Shown here in pieces: positions 31,254-42,141 of a stretch of DNA of 64,000 bases (the first letter of the stretch is position 1; each line of letters begins with the position of its first letter). Position numbers and translations under genes: made by a program. The DNA comes from Alistipes putredinis (GTDB lineage: Bacteria > Bacteroidota > Bacteroidia > Bacteroidales > Rikenellaceae). The stretch lies in contig CP091730.1 in the NCBI GenBank assembly GCA_022009915.1, forward strand, positions 62,001-126,000, in the 5' to 3' direction. The notes beneath the pieces were generated by a model, which was not told the DNA's origin, did no database searches, and saw only the letters and a list, made by a program, of their open reading frames with translations.

Positions 31254-33068
31254 CGCAATATATATTCATCATACAGCGCTCGCAATCGAACTCCAACCGG
31301 TAGCGCATATTTCCACGGACAAGATAAAGGGGTCCGCGTTCTGTCCGATTCCGGCGAAGGCACCGTCCTGTTTCGCGGCGTATGCAGTAACGCGAACACA
31401 TCACCCTGTGCCCCTTCATGTCCGAGGCAGTTTCGAGCGGCGGCTCTATCTTCTCCGCCCCGTGCGAGAGATAGAACTCCCTGCTGAGACGGTTGGTCAC
31501 GTTCTCGTATTCCGATACCCGAGGATAGGGATAACGCGCCGAAAGATTCTCGCTTTTTAAGTTCCATATCCGTACCGTGCGACATACGTTCGGCAAGAAG
31601 CGCTTCCAAAGTATTCCGGCGCAGGGTGTTGAGCACCGACACGGGTACAAAACGCACGTCGTCTCCGACACTCGCGCAGGTAATCCTGAATATCGTATCG
31701 CCGCTTTTTGGCAATTTGTTCGGCGGCTACGGATTTCATGCGCTCGGGGTTTTTTTGGCCGCTTCGAGCGGCATGTCGATTCTTCCCTTCGCCCTAAAAC
31801 CGTTCTCGTCCTCGACCGTAAGGCCGACACCGCCCGCATCCATATCCAGACGGGCAACGACATCGACAGTGCGCATCCGTCCGCCTTGCAGGACAAGCGC
31901 GGAGAAAGCCGAATCGAAATTGCGGTAAATCCGTACACCAACCTCTATACCCTCCATTTTATTGGGCCAGATACGATCCGCTTCTGCCCTGTTTACATTG
32001 GTTCCGCGCATCTCGCCGTCATGCAGAAAACAGATTCCGTCACCCGCCGACAGCACTGCGCCGCCCGACAAGGAGAACCAGTCGCGCCCACGACGCAGCA
32101 CTTGTCCGAGTGCCTCGCCCGTGGATTTCGGGGTATCGAAAGACGCCACTCCGCGCCTTGCACCGTCGATGAAATAGCGGCCCTGCATTCGCGAAAAAAA
32201 CCTTTGAGCGGGTCGGGCTTGAAGTTCACGCGGCTCGTTCCCTGCGAAGCACGGCGAAGATGCGGCCGCTTTTTGCAAAGCCTCGTCTATCACGGCGCGG
32301 TAATGGGCCACGATGTTGCGAACGTAAAGTTCGTCTTTGAGCCGGCCCTCTATCTTGAAAGAACTGACACCCGCGTCCATAAGTCTGCGCCACGGAATCG
32401 GACAGGTTCAGGTCCTGTACCGACAGAAGATGACGTCCGCGCTCCAACACTTCCCCCTTTTCGTCCGTCAAATCGTATGTCAGACGGCAGGGCTGGCTGC
32501 ACTCTCCACGATTGCCGCTTCGCGGACCCATGCTGCGGCTCAGAAAACAACGGCCGCTGTAACCGACGCATACGGCCCCGTGAACGAAGCACTCCAAATC
32601 CACGTCAGTCTCTTGCGCCACGCGCCGTATCTCGTCTATTGACATGTTGCGTTCGAGTATCACACGGCTGAATCCGCACTGCGAAAGGAAATCCGCCCAC
32701 TCGGCTTCATGGTTGCACATCTGAGTGGAGGCGTGCATCTCCACGCCGCCGAGCCCCATCCGCAGATATGCGAAATCCTGCACTATGAGAGCTGCGGCAC
32801 CGGCATCTATGACCTGCCGTGCGATGCGCTCGGCATCCGAAAGCTCGTCGTCGAAAAGCACCGTATTCATCGTAACGTACACACGTACTCCGAACTGCCG
32901 TCCATAGGCTACAAGACGCTCTATGTCTTTCACAGAATTACCCGCGGCATGCCGCGCCCCGAATGCCGGAGCTCCTATGTAAACGGCATCCGCTCCGCAA
33001 TCTATCGCGGCCTCGCCCGTCGCGTAATCGCGTGCAGGAGCAAGCAGTTCTATGACATTTCGGCTCAT
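31237..33068 (-). CDS. U32-family peptidase-like protein (RlhA/TrhP group)
   Basis: Begins IELLAPARDYATGEAAIDCG with the TIM-barrel typical of U32, followed by FVHGAVCVGYSGRCFLS and GECSQPCRL, whose cysteines match the 4Fe-4S ligands of the group. E. coli relatives RlhA and TrhP hydroxylate 23S rRNA C2501 and tRNA U34 using prephenate; a true protease role is doubtful. A Cys-rich tail (CSRYCIRRETGRC, FDCERC) may bind another metal. About 610 residues over several frames, with breaks near 32370, 31770 and 31550. The promoter box lies only a few bases before the chosen ATG, so the mRNA may be leaderless. The RlmI-like gene follows, overlapping by 17 bases. Confidence 0.85.
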
Positions 33069-33074
33069 CGGGTA

Positions 33075-33106
33075 CAAAAATAGTGAAAACAAAAACGGGA
33101 GACAAA
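33075..33106 (-). promoter_or_regulatory. Promoter of the U32 gene, leaderless candidate
   Basis: Minus strand: TTTG (33106-33103), 20-base spacer, TATTTTTG (33082-33075), a textbook Bacteroidota promoter. The ATG at 33068 begins 6 bases after the -7 box, about where transcription should start. Confidence 0.65.
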
Positions 33107-33244
33107 TTCCTCCGGCATCCGTCCACTGCAAAGATACGAATCGGTCGGAAGCGAAGACCGGCCGTTTGGACGAAGTCCTGACAGCCGCTTGCAGAACCAT
33201 AACGTCAGAAGCCGCGATACCGATGTGCGAATGTCCAGTCCACA

Positions 33245-33286
33245 GTGCAAAAGAAATCGGGTCATCCGATATTCGGACAACCCGAT
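33245..33286 (-). terminator. Terminator after the TPR protein gene
   Basis: Stem 33256-33269 / 33273-33286 (ATCGGGT and TCCGA arms with a 2x2 internal loop), followed on the minus strand by TTCTTTT. Lies 45 bases past the TPR stop. Confidence 0.65.
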
Positions 33287-33330
33287 TAGGGGAAACATTC
33301 TCCCGCCTTCTTACGGCGTATTTCGGGGAA

Positions 33331-34303
33331 TTATTTCTTGATTTTCGACAGAGCCTCGATTTGAGCCTTGGCAGTCTCGACACTGTTGCCGGCCGTAACC
33401 TGAGAGTAGGTCTCGATAGCCTTGGCGTAATTCTCCTTGTTCTGGTAAGCGGCACCCAGAAGGAACGTGGCATCGCCTTTGAGTTCGGGCGTTTGCTGGG
33501 CATCGATAGCCTGAGGAGCAGCCGAGATGAGTTTGTCGTACTGCTTGGTGTTGTTCAGAGTCTGCAAGTAGAGCATGTTAAGTTCGGCGCTCTCGGGAAC
33601 TACCGTAAGCGCGGAATCAAGCAGAACTTCGGTCTCAGCGTATTTCTTCTCGTCGGAGAGTTTTACAGCCTCCAAAGTGTAATAATACGCATATTTGTTC
33701 TTGGCGGAAGCAGCCACACTTTCATATTTTCCGTGCGTGCCGCCGAGTTCCATCATGCTTTTGTATACATCGCCGCCCTTTGCAAGCTCTCCCATCTCGC
33801 AGTAGCTCATGGCAAGGTTCATCGCAATTGTGGTATCTTTGGGATTGGCCTTGTAACCCTTCTCGAATACGGAAGCGGCCGTAGCATAGTCCTTGCTGTT
33901 GAAAGCATCGGCGCCCTGTTTGAGAACCACGCGGCCGACCCACATCTTGGCCTTATTGCCGGTCGCGATATCATCATACTCATCGCTAAGCTCGACGGCC
34001 TTGGTGAAAGATTTCAGGGCCTCGTCGGTCTTGCCGCCCTGTATCTCGCTGCCGCCCTTCATGAACCAGCAGGTGGTAATATACTTCTTTGCGGAAGAAA
34101 CCGTTTCCTCGGCTCCCTCCACGTTACCGCCCTTTTCGATGACTTCGGTAAGGATAGGAATAGCGCCTGCGAAATTCTTGGCTTCGATAAGTTTCGCCGC
34201 TTCGTTATATTTTGCGACGATATCGCCGGCACTCTGCGCCGACACGGTCGCAAATGCAAAAAACGCAACCGCAACGGACATTGCAAAATTTAATTCTGTT
34301 CAT
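33331..34303 (-). CDS. Exported tetratricopeptide-repeat protein
   Basis: Corrected N-terminus MNRIKFAMSVAVAFFAFATV is a signal peptide; one T too many in TTTT near 34286 hides it. The mature part holds about five TPR-type helix pairs, seen in AGAIPILTEVIEKGG, DEALKSFTKAVELSDEYDD, YATAASVFEKGYKANPKD, AETEVLLDSALTVVPES and KAIETYSQVTAGNS. About 323 residues. Such periplasmic TPR proteins act as scaffolds; no specific partner is indicated. Single gene with its own terminator; it follows tadA on the same strand after 64 bases. Confidence 0.82.
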
Positions 34304-34367
34304 TTTTTTATTCTTCTTGTAATTTAGTTTTAGTTTCGATGTGCAAAAATTATACTTTTTTCTTTTC

Positions 34368-34826
34368 TCACCCAACCCGCTGCCTCTTTTTTTCGAAAAA
34401 CAGGCTCACCATGCCGCCGCACTCGTCCTCCAACACGCTGCACGAAAGTTCGGTCTTGGGGTGCAGCATATCGCGGCCGAATCTGAGAAAGCCCCGCTTC
34501 GGGTCACCGGCCCCGTAAACTATCCTGCCTATCTGGGTCCATGAGCAGGCTCCGGCACACATCACGCAAGGTTCGACGGTCACGTACAGCGTGCAATCCG
34601 ACAGATACTTGCCGCCCAGCGTAGAACATGCCGCCGTCAGGGCCTGCATCTCCGCGTGCGCCGTCGCGTCGCAGAGCCTCTGGGTCATGTTGTGTCCGCG
34701 ACCCACGATTCTGCCGCCGCACACTACCACCGCACCTATCGGAACCTCCTGCTCCTCCAACGCCATGCGAGCCTCGTTTATTGCCTGACGCATGAAAAAT
34801 TCGTCGTCCTTTTTAACGGTTTCCAT
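34368..34826 (-). CDS. tadA: tRNA adenosine(34) deaminase (TadA-type)
   Basis: Deaminates wobble adenosine to inosine in tRNA-Arg. Zinc and catalytic residues are in HAEMQAL and PCVMCAGAC. Intact, 152 residues, normal length. Start METVKKDDEFF at 34826. It has a clear promoter of its own divergent from aspS. A more general nucleoside (guanine) deaminase cannot be fully excluded, but FMRQAINEARMALEEQEVPI and the PKRGFLRFGRDMLH region fit TadA. Confidence 0.88.
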   Translation of the reverse strand: METVKKDDEFFMRQAINEARMALEEQEVPIGAVVVCGGRIVGRGHNMTQRLCDATAHAEMQALTAACSTLGGKYLSDCTLYVTVEPCVMCAGACSWTQIGRIVYGAGDPKRGFLRFGRDMLHPKTELSCSVLEDECGGMVSLFFEKKRQRVG

Positions 34827-34836
34827 AAAAATTGCA

Positions 34837-34844
34837 TAATTTTG
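34837..34844 (+). promoter_or_regulatory. -7 box for aspS
   Basis: TAATTTTG, exact TAnnTTTG match, 52 bases before the aspS ATG in the aspS/tadA divergent gap. Confidence 0.5.
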
Positions 34845-34851
34845 CAGTCGG

Positions 34852-34885
34852 CAAATGTAGCCATTAATTATCGGAATTACCAAAA
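34852..34885 (-). promoter_or_regulatory. Promoter for tadA
   Basis: Minus strand: TTTTG (34885-34881), a 21-base spacer, TACATTTG (34859-34852), 25 bases before the tadA ATG. Both boxes and the spacing fit the Bacteroidota consensus. Confidence 0.7.
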
Positions 34886-34896
34886 CATCACCAAAT

Positions 34897-36655
34897 ATGT
34901 ACAGAGACCACACCTGCGGAGAACTCAGGATTACCGATGCGGACCGAAGCGTCAAACTGGCCGGTTGGGTGCAGAAAGTGCGCAACCTCGGAGCGATGAC
35001 ATTCATCGACCTCAGAGACCGCTACGGCATAACCCAGATAGTCGTCGAGGAGGGTTCCGGACAAACGGTCAGGGAAACCGCGTCGCAACTCGGACGCGAA
35101 TTCGTCATTCAGGTCGAAGGCACGGTGCGCGAACGACAGTCCAAAAACGCCAAGATTCCTACCGGAGACATAGAAGTGTCGGCCGAGAAGCTGACCGTGC
35201 TCAATCGTGCGCTGACCCCGCCGTTCACCATCGAGGACAACTCCGACGGAGGCGACGACCTGCGAATGAAATACCGCTATCTCGACCTGCGCCGCGGTCC
35301 GCTGCAACGCGCCATGATTCTGCGTCACAAAATGGCTCATGCCGTGCGCAATTTTTCTGGACGGCGAAGGATTTCTGGAAATAGAAACTCCGTACCTCAT
35401 AAAGTCCACGCCCGAAGGCGCCCGCGACTTCATCGTCCCGAGCCGCATGAACCCGGGCGAGTTCTACGCACTGCCGCAGTCGCCGCAGACGCTCAAACAG
35501 CTGCTCATGGTGGCAGGCTACGACCGTTACTTCCAAATCGTGCGCTGCTTCCGCGACGAAGACCTCAGAGCAGACCGCCAGCCGGAATTCACGCAAATCG
35601 ACTGCGAAATGTCGTTCGTGGAGCAGGATGACGTTCTGGAAATATTCGAGCGCTGGGCCAAGTACATGTTCAAGGAGGTTTTAGGAATCGAATTTGAGGG
35701 AGCCTTCCGGCGCATGCCGTGGATAGAGGCCATGGAACGCTACGGTTCCGACAAACCGGATCTGCGTTTCGGCATGGAAATTCACGAGATTACCGACATA
35801 GCAAAAGGACACGGATTCTCGGTGTTCGACCAGACTTCGTACATCGGCGCCATAGCCGCGACCGGCTGCGCCGCATACACGCGCAAGCAGATAGACGCGC
35901 TGACCGATTACGTGAAACGTCCGCAGGTAGGAGCCAAAGGATTGGTTTGGATTCGTTTGGAGGCCGACGGCGGCGTCAAATCGTCCATCGACAAGTTCTA
36001 TACCCCCGAACAGGTTCGTGCAATGGCCGAGCGGACAGGAGCCGCAGCAGGCGATTTGGTTCTGATTCTGTGCGGCGACAAGTTCAAGACACTCGCCCAG
36101 CTCTGCTCGCTGCGTCTGCACGTAGCAGAGGAATTGGGACTGCGCGACCACGCGAAGTTCGCCCCGCTGTGGGTCGTAGACTTCCCGATGTTCGAATGGG
36201 ACGAAGAGACGCAGCGTTTCTACGCCATGCACCATCCGTTCACCTCGCCCAAACCCGAGGACGTGCAGTATCTCGAATCCGACCCCGCCCGTGTACGCGC
36301 CAACGCATACGACTTCGTCGTAAACGGAACGGAAATAGGCGGCGGCTCGATTCGTATTCACGACCCCGAGTTGCAACAGCGTATTTTCCGCGCTCTGGGC
36401 TTCACGCCCGAAAAGGCACAGGAACAGTTCGGATTCCTCATCAACGCATTCAAGTTCGGCGCACCGCCCCACGGAGGACTGGCATTCGGTTTCGACCGTC
36501 TGTGTTCGCTGTTCGGAGGTTCGGACTCGATTCGAGACTATATCGCTTTCCCGAAAAACAACAGCGGCCGCGACGTAATGCTCGAATCGCCCTCGCAGGT
36601 AGACCCTGCACAGCTCGACGAACTGTACCTCAAAACGGTCGCTCCGGAGAAATAA
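34897..36655 (+). CDS. aspS: Aspartyl-tRNA synthetase
   Basis: Charges tRNA-Asp. N-terminal OB-fold anticodon domain (residues 1-105: LAGWVQKVRNLGAMTFIDLRDRYG), class II motifs FRDEDLRADRQPEF and GFDRLCSLFGG, and the bacterial GAD insertion domain (about residues 290-400). About 586 residues, full length for a bacterial-type enzyme. One frame change near 35354 (one T too many in TTTTT) separates the two domains; corrected text is AVRNFLDGEGFLEIETP. Its own promoter lies in the gap shared with tadA, and it ends in a terminator shared with the convergent ctp gene. Confidence 0.96.
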
Positions 36656-36676
36656 ACGGGAGTCGCACCGACAAGC

Positions 36677-36713
36677 AAAAAGGGCCGCTGCAAAAGCGAC
36701 CCTTTTATTTTTT
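36677..36713. terminator. Bidirectional terminator between aspS and ctp
   Basis: Stem AAAAGGGCCGC (36678-36688) / GCGACCCTTTT (36696-36706) with one mismatch, then ATTTTTTT. Lies between two convergent stop codons. Confidence 0.75.
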
Positions 36714-38367
36714 TAATACACTGCCTTACCTGCATTTTTTTGCACACGGGCATTCATTTCATCCACCGTCCGGCCCGTTATGCGCCCCTCGGGCATCATA
36801 CCGATACACTCGACGGCGGTATCGAACACAGGGTCCGCACCGCTGCCGTTTACGACACGGTAATACTCGTTCACGTCCCACAGTTTTTGGGCGACAAGGC
36901 CCTTTATCTGCACCCGCAGGTCGGGAGCCGAAACTGCCATTTGGTCTTCGTCGTATTCAATGCCTTTGGCCGCGGCAATGTCAGCAAGACCTTTCAGCAT
37001 GGCGTCGTCCACACCGAAATCGCTTTTCGAAGACTCTCGAAGTCCGGATAGCGAGCAGCAAGTCCCGCTCGGGCCGAGTCCATGTAATTTATCACGAAAT
37101 CGTTAATCGAGCCGCTCATAACGAGCTCGGCTCCATATCGAGTATATCTCGAAGTGTCGCGCTCGACATACACGTCAGGATATATACCCCCGCCTCCGTA
37201 AACGTGTCTGGACGAGACGAGCGTCCTGTACTGCGGAGCATCGCCGGCCACCGAATCGTGCATCACCGTGAAACGTTCGGCATACGCCCGATAGTACTCG
37301 TCTTTTCTGCCCTTCTCGAACGGACGCTGTATGACTCGCCCCGTAGGCGTATGATAACGGGCGGTAGTCAGTCTGACAGCCGAGCCGTCCAGAAGCACGA
37401 ACTGACGCTGGACCAGACCCTTGCCGAAAGGCTCGGGCGCCCCACTATCACGCCTCTGTCCCAATCCTGCACGGCACCGGCCACAATCTCGCTGCCCGAT
37501 GCGCTGGCCTCGTCCATAAGAATCGCAAGAGGCCCGTCGAACGCTCCGTCCCTGCGGGCGTAGGCGACGGTCGGAGCCACGATATAGCCTTCGGTGGAGA
37601 CAATCTGCTCGCCTTTTTTAAGGAAAAATTCGCTGAGGCCTATCGCTTGGTCGAGCAATCCTCCGCCGTTGCCCCGCAAATCGAGAATCAGGGCCGAAGG
37701 GGACCCAATACGCTCGAAAGCCTCGGTGAACTCCGCCACGGTATTCGACCCGAAACGGTTCACCTTTATATAACCAACGCCGTCGGCCGCCATGTAAGCC
37801 GCATCGACGGTACTTATGGGAATATCGCCGCGCACTACCTCGAAATCGAGCACACCCGACGCACCTTTTCGCACGACTTCCAGCTTCACCCTGCTGCCCT
37901 TCGGACCGCGAAGCAATTTGGGAACATCGGCACGCTTCGTACCTATCGCCGAACGGCCGTCCACGCCGGTTATGCGGTCGCCTGCTCTGATGCCGACGCT
38001 CTCGGCCGGCCCGCCGGCAATGGTGCTCACGACTATTATCGTATCGCCGAGAATATTGAACTCGACACCTATGCCTCCGAAACTGCCGTCGAACGACTCT
38101 CTGGCATCTTCCACCTCTTCGGCCGTAAGGTATGCGGAATGGGGATCGAGCCTGGGACAACATGCCGCGTATGCCCTGCTCGACCACGGAACCGTAATCG
38201 AGCGTATCGACATAATGCCCAGCAAGCAGGCGATAAAACTGGGAGAGTTTCTGTGCCTGTGCAGCCGCGCTGCGTTCGGTCTCCCTGTCCAAGAACTGAG
38301 CCAGCAGAACCGAAGGCAGAAACAGGAATACTATCAATACGATTCTTCTCATCGACTTCAATACCAT
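36713..38367 (-). CDS. C-terminal processing protease (peptidase S41)
   Basis: Periplasmic serine protease that trims exported proteins. Signal peptide-like N-terminus (MRRIVLIVFLFLPSVLLAQ), S41 cap, PDZ domain (GGIGVEFNILGD to AGDRITGVDGR), catalytic core ILDLRGNGGG, nucleophile Ser in DEASASGSE and catalytic Lys in GKGLVQ. About 550 residues, with breaks near 38170, 37445 and 37015. Start is uncertain: ATG at 38367, 38352 or 38409. Runs downstream of hisS after a 133-base gap, so it is possibly the last gene of the ettA-hisS group. Confidence 0.88.
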
Positions 38368-38500
38368 ACCGACATAATATACCCAATAATCATACACTCG
38401 CCTCTTCACGCAATCTCGGCTTCTGCGGCACTTCGAGCTATAACCGCGACATCGGCCGCTTTTTCAATGGCCGCAAATCGTCGCACTCCCCTATCAGAGA

Positions 38501-39861
38501 CTACCTTACGCTCTGTGCGAGCTGCTCGAATTCGACGCTGCTCTGAGTGCCTCGCACCATGTCTTTGAGCGTCGCACGGCCGCTGCTCATCTCGTCGCTG
38601 CCGATGATTACGACATAGGGTATGGAGCGTCTGTTGGCGTACTCCATCTGTTTTTTTCATCTTCGCGGCTTCGGGATATATCTCGGCCGAAATGCCCGCG
38701 GCCCTCAATGTGACCATAAGACGCATGGAAAGCTCCGCCTCCTGCTCTCCCAGATTGACGAACATCACGCGCGTGGTAATGCTCGTCTCCTCGGGGAACA
38801 AATCAAGGCCGGTCATCACGTCGTAAATCCTGTCGGCGCCGAACGAAATACCCACGCCAGACATGTCCGGCATTCCGAATATACCGGTCAAATCGTCATA
38901 CCTGCCGCCGCCGCAAATGCTTCCGATAGCGAAATCCTTGGCCTTGACCTCGAATATCGCACCGGTATAATAGTTCAAACCGCGTGCCAGCGACAAATCC
39001 AGTTCCATTTCAAGACCTACGCCCAAAGCCTCGGCTTTCGAAAAATACGGTGCGCATCTCCTCGATGCCCTTCATACCGGTCTCGGAGCCGCCTATGATA
39101 GCAGCCAGTGAATCGAGTTTTTCGAATGTACTGCCGCTGAGGCTGAGAATAGGCTGCAACCTGTCGATTGCCTCCTCGTCTATGCCGCGTTCGGAGAGTT
39201 CGGCGCGAACGGCCTCCATGCCGATTTTTTCGAGTTTGTCGATTGCCACCGTTATGTCGGTCATCTTGTCGGCATGCCCTATCGTTTCGGCTACCCCGTA
39301 CAGAATCTTGCGGTTGTTGAGTTTGAGCACTACATTTATGCCCAACCGGCCGAACACCTGCTCCACAATCTGCACGAGTTCGACCTCGCACAGCAGCGAA
39401 CGGGTGCCGATGACATCCACGTCGCATTGGTAAAACTCCCTGTAACGTCCTTTCTGCGGTCTGTCGGCACGCCATACGGGCTGCATCTGATAGCGTTTGA
39501 ACGGGAACACCAGTTCGCCCTGATGCTGAACCACGTAACGGGCGAAAGGCACCGTAAGGTCGTAGCGCAGTCCCTTTTCGCATATCTTTGCGGCAAGAGC
39601 TGCCGGCGAACCTGCGGTCTCGGAGCTTATCGCCGAAGTGAAATCGCCCGAATTGAGAATCTTGAAAAGCAGTTTGTCGCCCTCCTCTCCGTACTTGCCC
39701 ATAAGGGTGGAGAGATTCTCCATTGCGGGGGTTTCGAGCGGAGAGAATCCGTACAGACGGAAAACGCTCTTTACGGTATCGAAAATGTAGGTGCGGCGCA
39801 TCATCTCCACCGGAGAGAAATCGCGCGTACCTTTGGGTATGGATGGTTTTTGCATTGCCAT
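38501..39861 (-). CDS. hisS: Histidyl-tRNA synthetase
   Basis: Charges tRNA-His. Motifs: PKGTRDFSP at the start, RYDLTVPFARY (motif 1/2 region), ARGLNYYTGAIFEV (HisRS signature) and GGGRYDDL. About 453 residues. A frame change near 39040 joins FFESRG to the GLEMELDLSLARG part, and one near 38655 restores the C-terminus KKQMEYANRRSIPYVV up to TAG at 38501; both lie in short homopolymers. Its ATG follows the ettA stop codon by 5 bases, so the genes are co-transcribed. Confidence 0.95.
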
Positions 39862-39866
39862 GAGAT

Positions 39867-41539
39867 TTATTCCATGAGTTTCTTATACTTGACACGTCCC
39901 GCAGTCTCTTCGCCCAGAGCACGCTTGCGCTCCTCGTACTCGCTGTATCCGCCCTCGAAGAACACCACGCGCCCGTCGCCCTCGAACGAGAGGATATGCG
40001 TGGCTATACGGTCGAGGAACCAGCGGTCGTGAGAAATCACCACAGCACAGCCGGCGAAGTTTTCGAGGCCCTCCTCCAAGGCGCGAAGCGTATTCACGTC
40101 TATGTCGTTGGTCGGTTCGTCCAGAAGCAGCACGTTGCCCTCCTCTTTCAAGGCGAGGGCGAGATGCAGACGGTTGCGTTCGCCGCCGCTCAACACGCCG
40201 CATTTCTTTTCCTGGTCGGAACCGCTGAAATTGAATCGTGACACGTATGCGCGGGCGTTTATCGAACGGTTGCCCAAGGTTATGATGTCGCTGTTCTGCG
40301 ATATGACTTCATATACTGTCTTGTCGGGGTCTATGGATTTGTGCTGCTGGTCCACATAAGCCAGACTTGACGGTTTCGCCCACTCGGAACTCTCCCGAAG
40401 TCGGCTGTTCGAGACCCATAATCATGCGGAACAGCGTGGTCTTTCCCGTGCCGTTCGCGCCTATCACGCCTACGATGCCGGCCGGAGGCAGCGAGAAATC
40501 GAGATGCTCGTACAGCACCCTGTCGCCGAAGGCCTTGCTCACGTCGTGCGCCTCGATTACCACATCGCCCAGACGCGGACCGTTGGGAATGTATATTTCG
40601 AGTTTCTCCTCCTTCTGTCGAGCATCCTCGTTGAGCATCTTGTCGTAAGCCGAAAGACGGGCCTTGCTTTTGGCATGGCGGGCCTTGGGGCTCATGCGAA
40701 CCCATTCGAGCTCGCGTTCCAGCGTCTTGCGGCGTTTGCTCTCCTGCTTCTCCTCCATTTCCAGACGCTTGGTTTTCTGTTCGAGCCAGCCCGAATAGTT
40801 TCCTTTCCATGGAATGCCCTCTCCGCGGTCGAGTTCCAGAATCCAGCCGGCCACGTTGTCCAGAAAAATAACGGTCGTGCGTCACGGCGATTACCGTACC
40901 CTTATACTGCTGCAAGTGCTGTTCGAGCCAGTCGATGCTCTCGGCATCGAGGTGGTTGGTCGGCTCGTCCAGCAGAAGCACGTCGGGCTGCTGCAACAGC
41001 AGACGACAAAGAGCTACGCGGCGGCGTTCTCCGCCCGAAAGGTTTTTCACGCTTCTATCGGCATCCGGACAGCGCAAGGCATCCATCGCACGTTCCAGTA
41101 CCGCATCTATCTCCCAACCGTTCACATGGTCTATCTGTTCGGTGAGTTCGCCCTGTCGCTCGATAAGAGAGGCCATCTGCTCGTCATCCATCGGCTCCAT
41201 GAAGCGGGCGTTAATCTGCTCGTACTCTTTAAGAAGCGCCATGGTCTCGGCGCACCCCTCCTGAACCACCTCCTTGACGGTCTTGGTTTCGTCCAGCTGC
41301 GGTTCCTGTTCGAGATAGCCTACCGTGTACCCGGGTGAGAATACGACTTCACCCTGAAAATTCTTATCTATTCCGGCGATAATCTTCATCAGAGTGGATT
41401 TTCCCGAGCCGTTCAGACCGATGATACCGATTTTTGCCCCGTAGAAAAACGAAAGGTAAATGTTGTTCAGAATGCGTTTCTGGTTGTTCAGCACCTTGCT
41501 GACACCGACCATGGAGAATATGATTTTTTCGTCCGCCAT
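39867..41539 (-). CDS. ettA: Energy-dependent translational throttle protein EttA (ABC-F)
   Basis: Cytosolic ABC-F ATPase that acts at the ribosomal E site and gates entry into elongation according to the ATP/ADP ratio. Two ABC domains: Walker A GLNGSGKST and GANGTGKTT, signatures LSGGERRRVAL and LSGGERNRLHL, Walker B LLLDEPTNHLD and LLLDEPTNDID, with the arm and the P-site tRNA-interaction linker between them (RRKTLERELEWVRMSP). About 557 residues; two frame changes near 40860 and 40365. Promoter at 41648-41678; co-transcribed with hisS. Confidence 0.92.
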
Positions 41540-41647
41540 AATGTTCAGTTAAGTTGGTTTCGCAGTTTGCGCAAGTAGGTGCCGGCAAGGAGGGCAAAAG
41601 CAGACTCTTCCGCAGTTTACCGCTTGGAAAAGCACCCAAGGCGCAGT

Positions 41648-41678
41648 CAAAGGTACAAAATATTCGCCTCTTAACAAA
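41648..41678 (-). promoter_or_regulatory. Promoter of ettA embedded in a terminator tail
   Basis: Minus strand TTTG in the T run (41678-41675), 19-base spacer, TACCTTTG (41655-41648). The -33 box is inside the poly-T tail of the preceding terminator, so the two signals overlap. Confidence 0.65.
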
Positions 41679-41721
41679 AAAGAGGTCGGAAAGAGAGTGT
41701 TTCCGTACTCTTTCCGACCTT
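41676..41721 (-). terminator. Rho-independent terminator ending the protease/TonB gene region
   Basis: Stem about 41682-41698 / 41705-41721 (AGGTCGGAAAGAG arm), followed on the minus strand by six T (41681-41676). It ends transcription 20 bases after the HmuY-like stop codon. Confidence 0.8.
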
Positions 41722-41741
41722 GGTAAAACAGTATCGCGGGG

Positions 41742-42137
41742 CTATCGTTTCACCACGACGCCGTTTCTGTCCTCCGCATAGCCGCTCTCGGGAGCGGTTT
41801 CAATAGCATTGAAATTAAGGCGCGTAACCGCCTGAACGCCTCCGCGTCCTATGCCCGAAGTCCCGCTGTTGGTACGGAGCATGTCGCCGCAAAGAGCGAA
41901 GTCCCAGTCTTTTCGGGCTCTCCACTTCGCATCCTCGTCCTCGTCCGCCAGAGGGCTCGTGCCGACTACCGCACCGCTTTCAAGCGAAAAATATGTCCAC
42001 GTGGAATCCGACACGGAAATCGTCACGGTATTCATCACCGGACGAACCGGTTTCGCACCGTCACCGTTATTGTCATCTTTGCAGCCCGTAAATGCAATCG
42101 CAGCCGCAAGAGCCGCAAGTATCATAATCTTTCTCAT
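41742..42137 (-). CDS. Short HmuY-family lipoprotein
   Basis: Lipoprotein signal peptide with lipobox AFTGC (MRKIMILAALAAAIAFTGC), acidic linker, then HmuY-type segments TWTYFSLESGAVVG, WRARKDWDFALCGD and RTNSGTSGIGRGG. HmuY of Porphyromonas is a surface hemophore that passes heme to the TonB receptor HmuR. This protein is only 131 residues, lacks the C-terminal half of typical HmuY and contains no histidine at all, so heme binding would need other residues, or it may bind another ligand. The reading frame is intact and a terminator follows directly, so the short end is probably real. The C1 protease gene ends 4 bases upstream of its start. Confidence 0.68.
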   Translation of the reverse strand: MRKIMILAALAAAIAFTGCKDDNNGDGAKPVRPVMNTVTISVSDSTWTYFSLESGAVVGTSPLADEDEDAKWRARKDWDFALCGDMLRTNSGTSGIGRGGVQAVTRLNFNAIETAPESGYAEDRNGVVVKR

Positions 42138-42141
42138 CTTC

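Noticed and set aside
33107..33244. A hidden short gene in the gap between the TPR and U32 genes
   Set aside because: Open frames there have no start context or recognisable sequence; the region holds only a promoter edge and a terminator.
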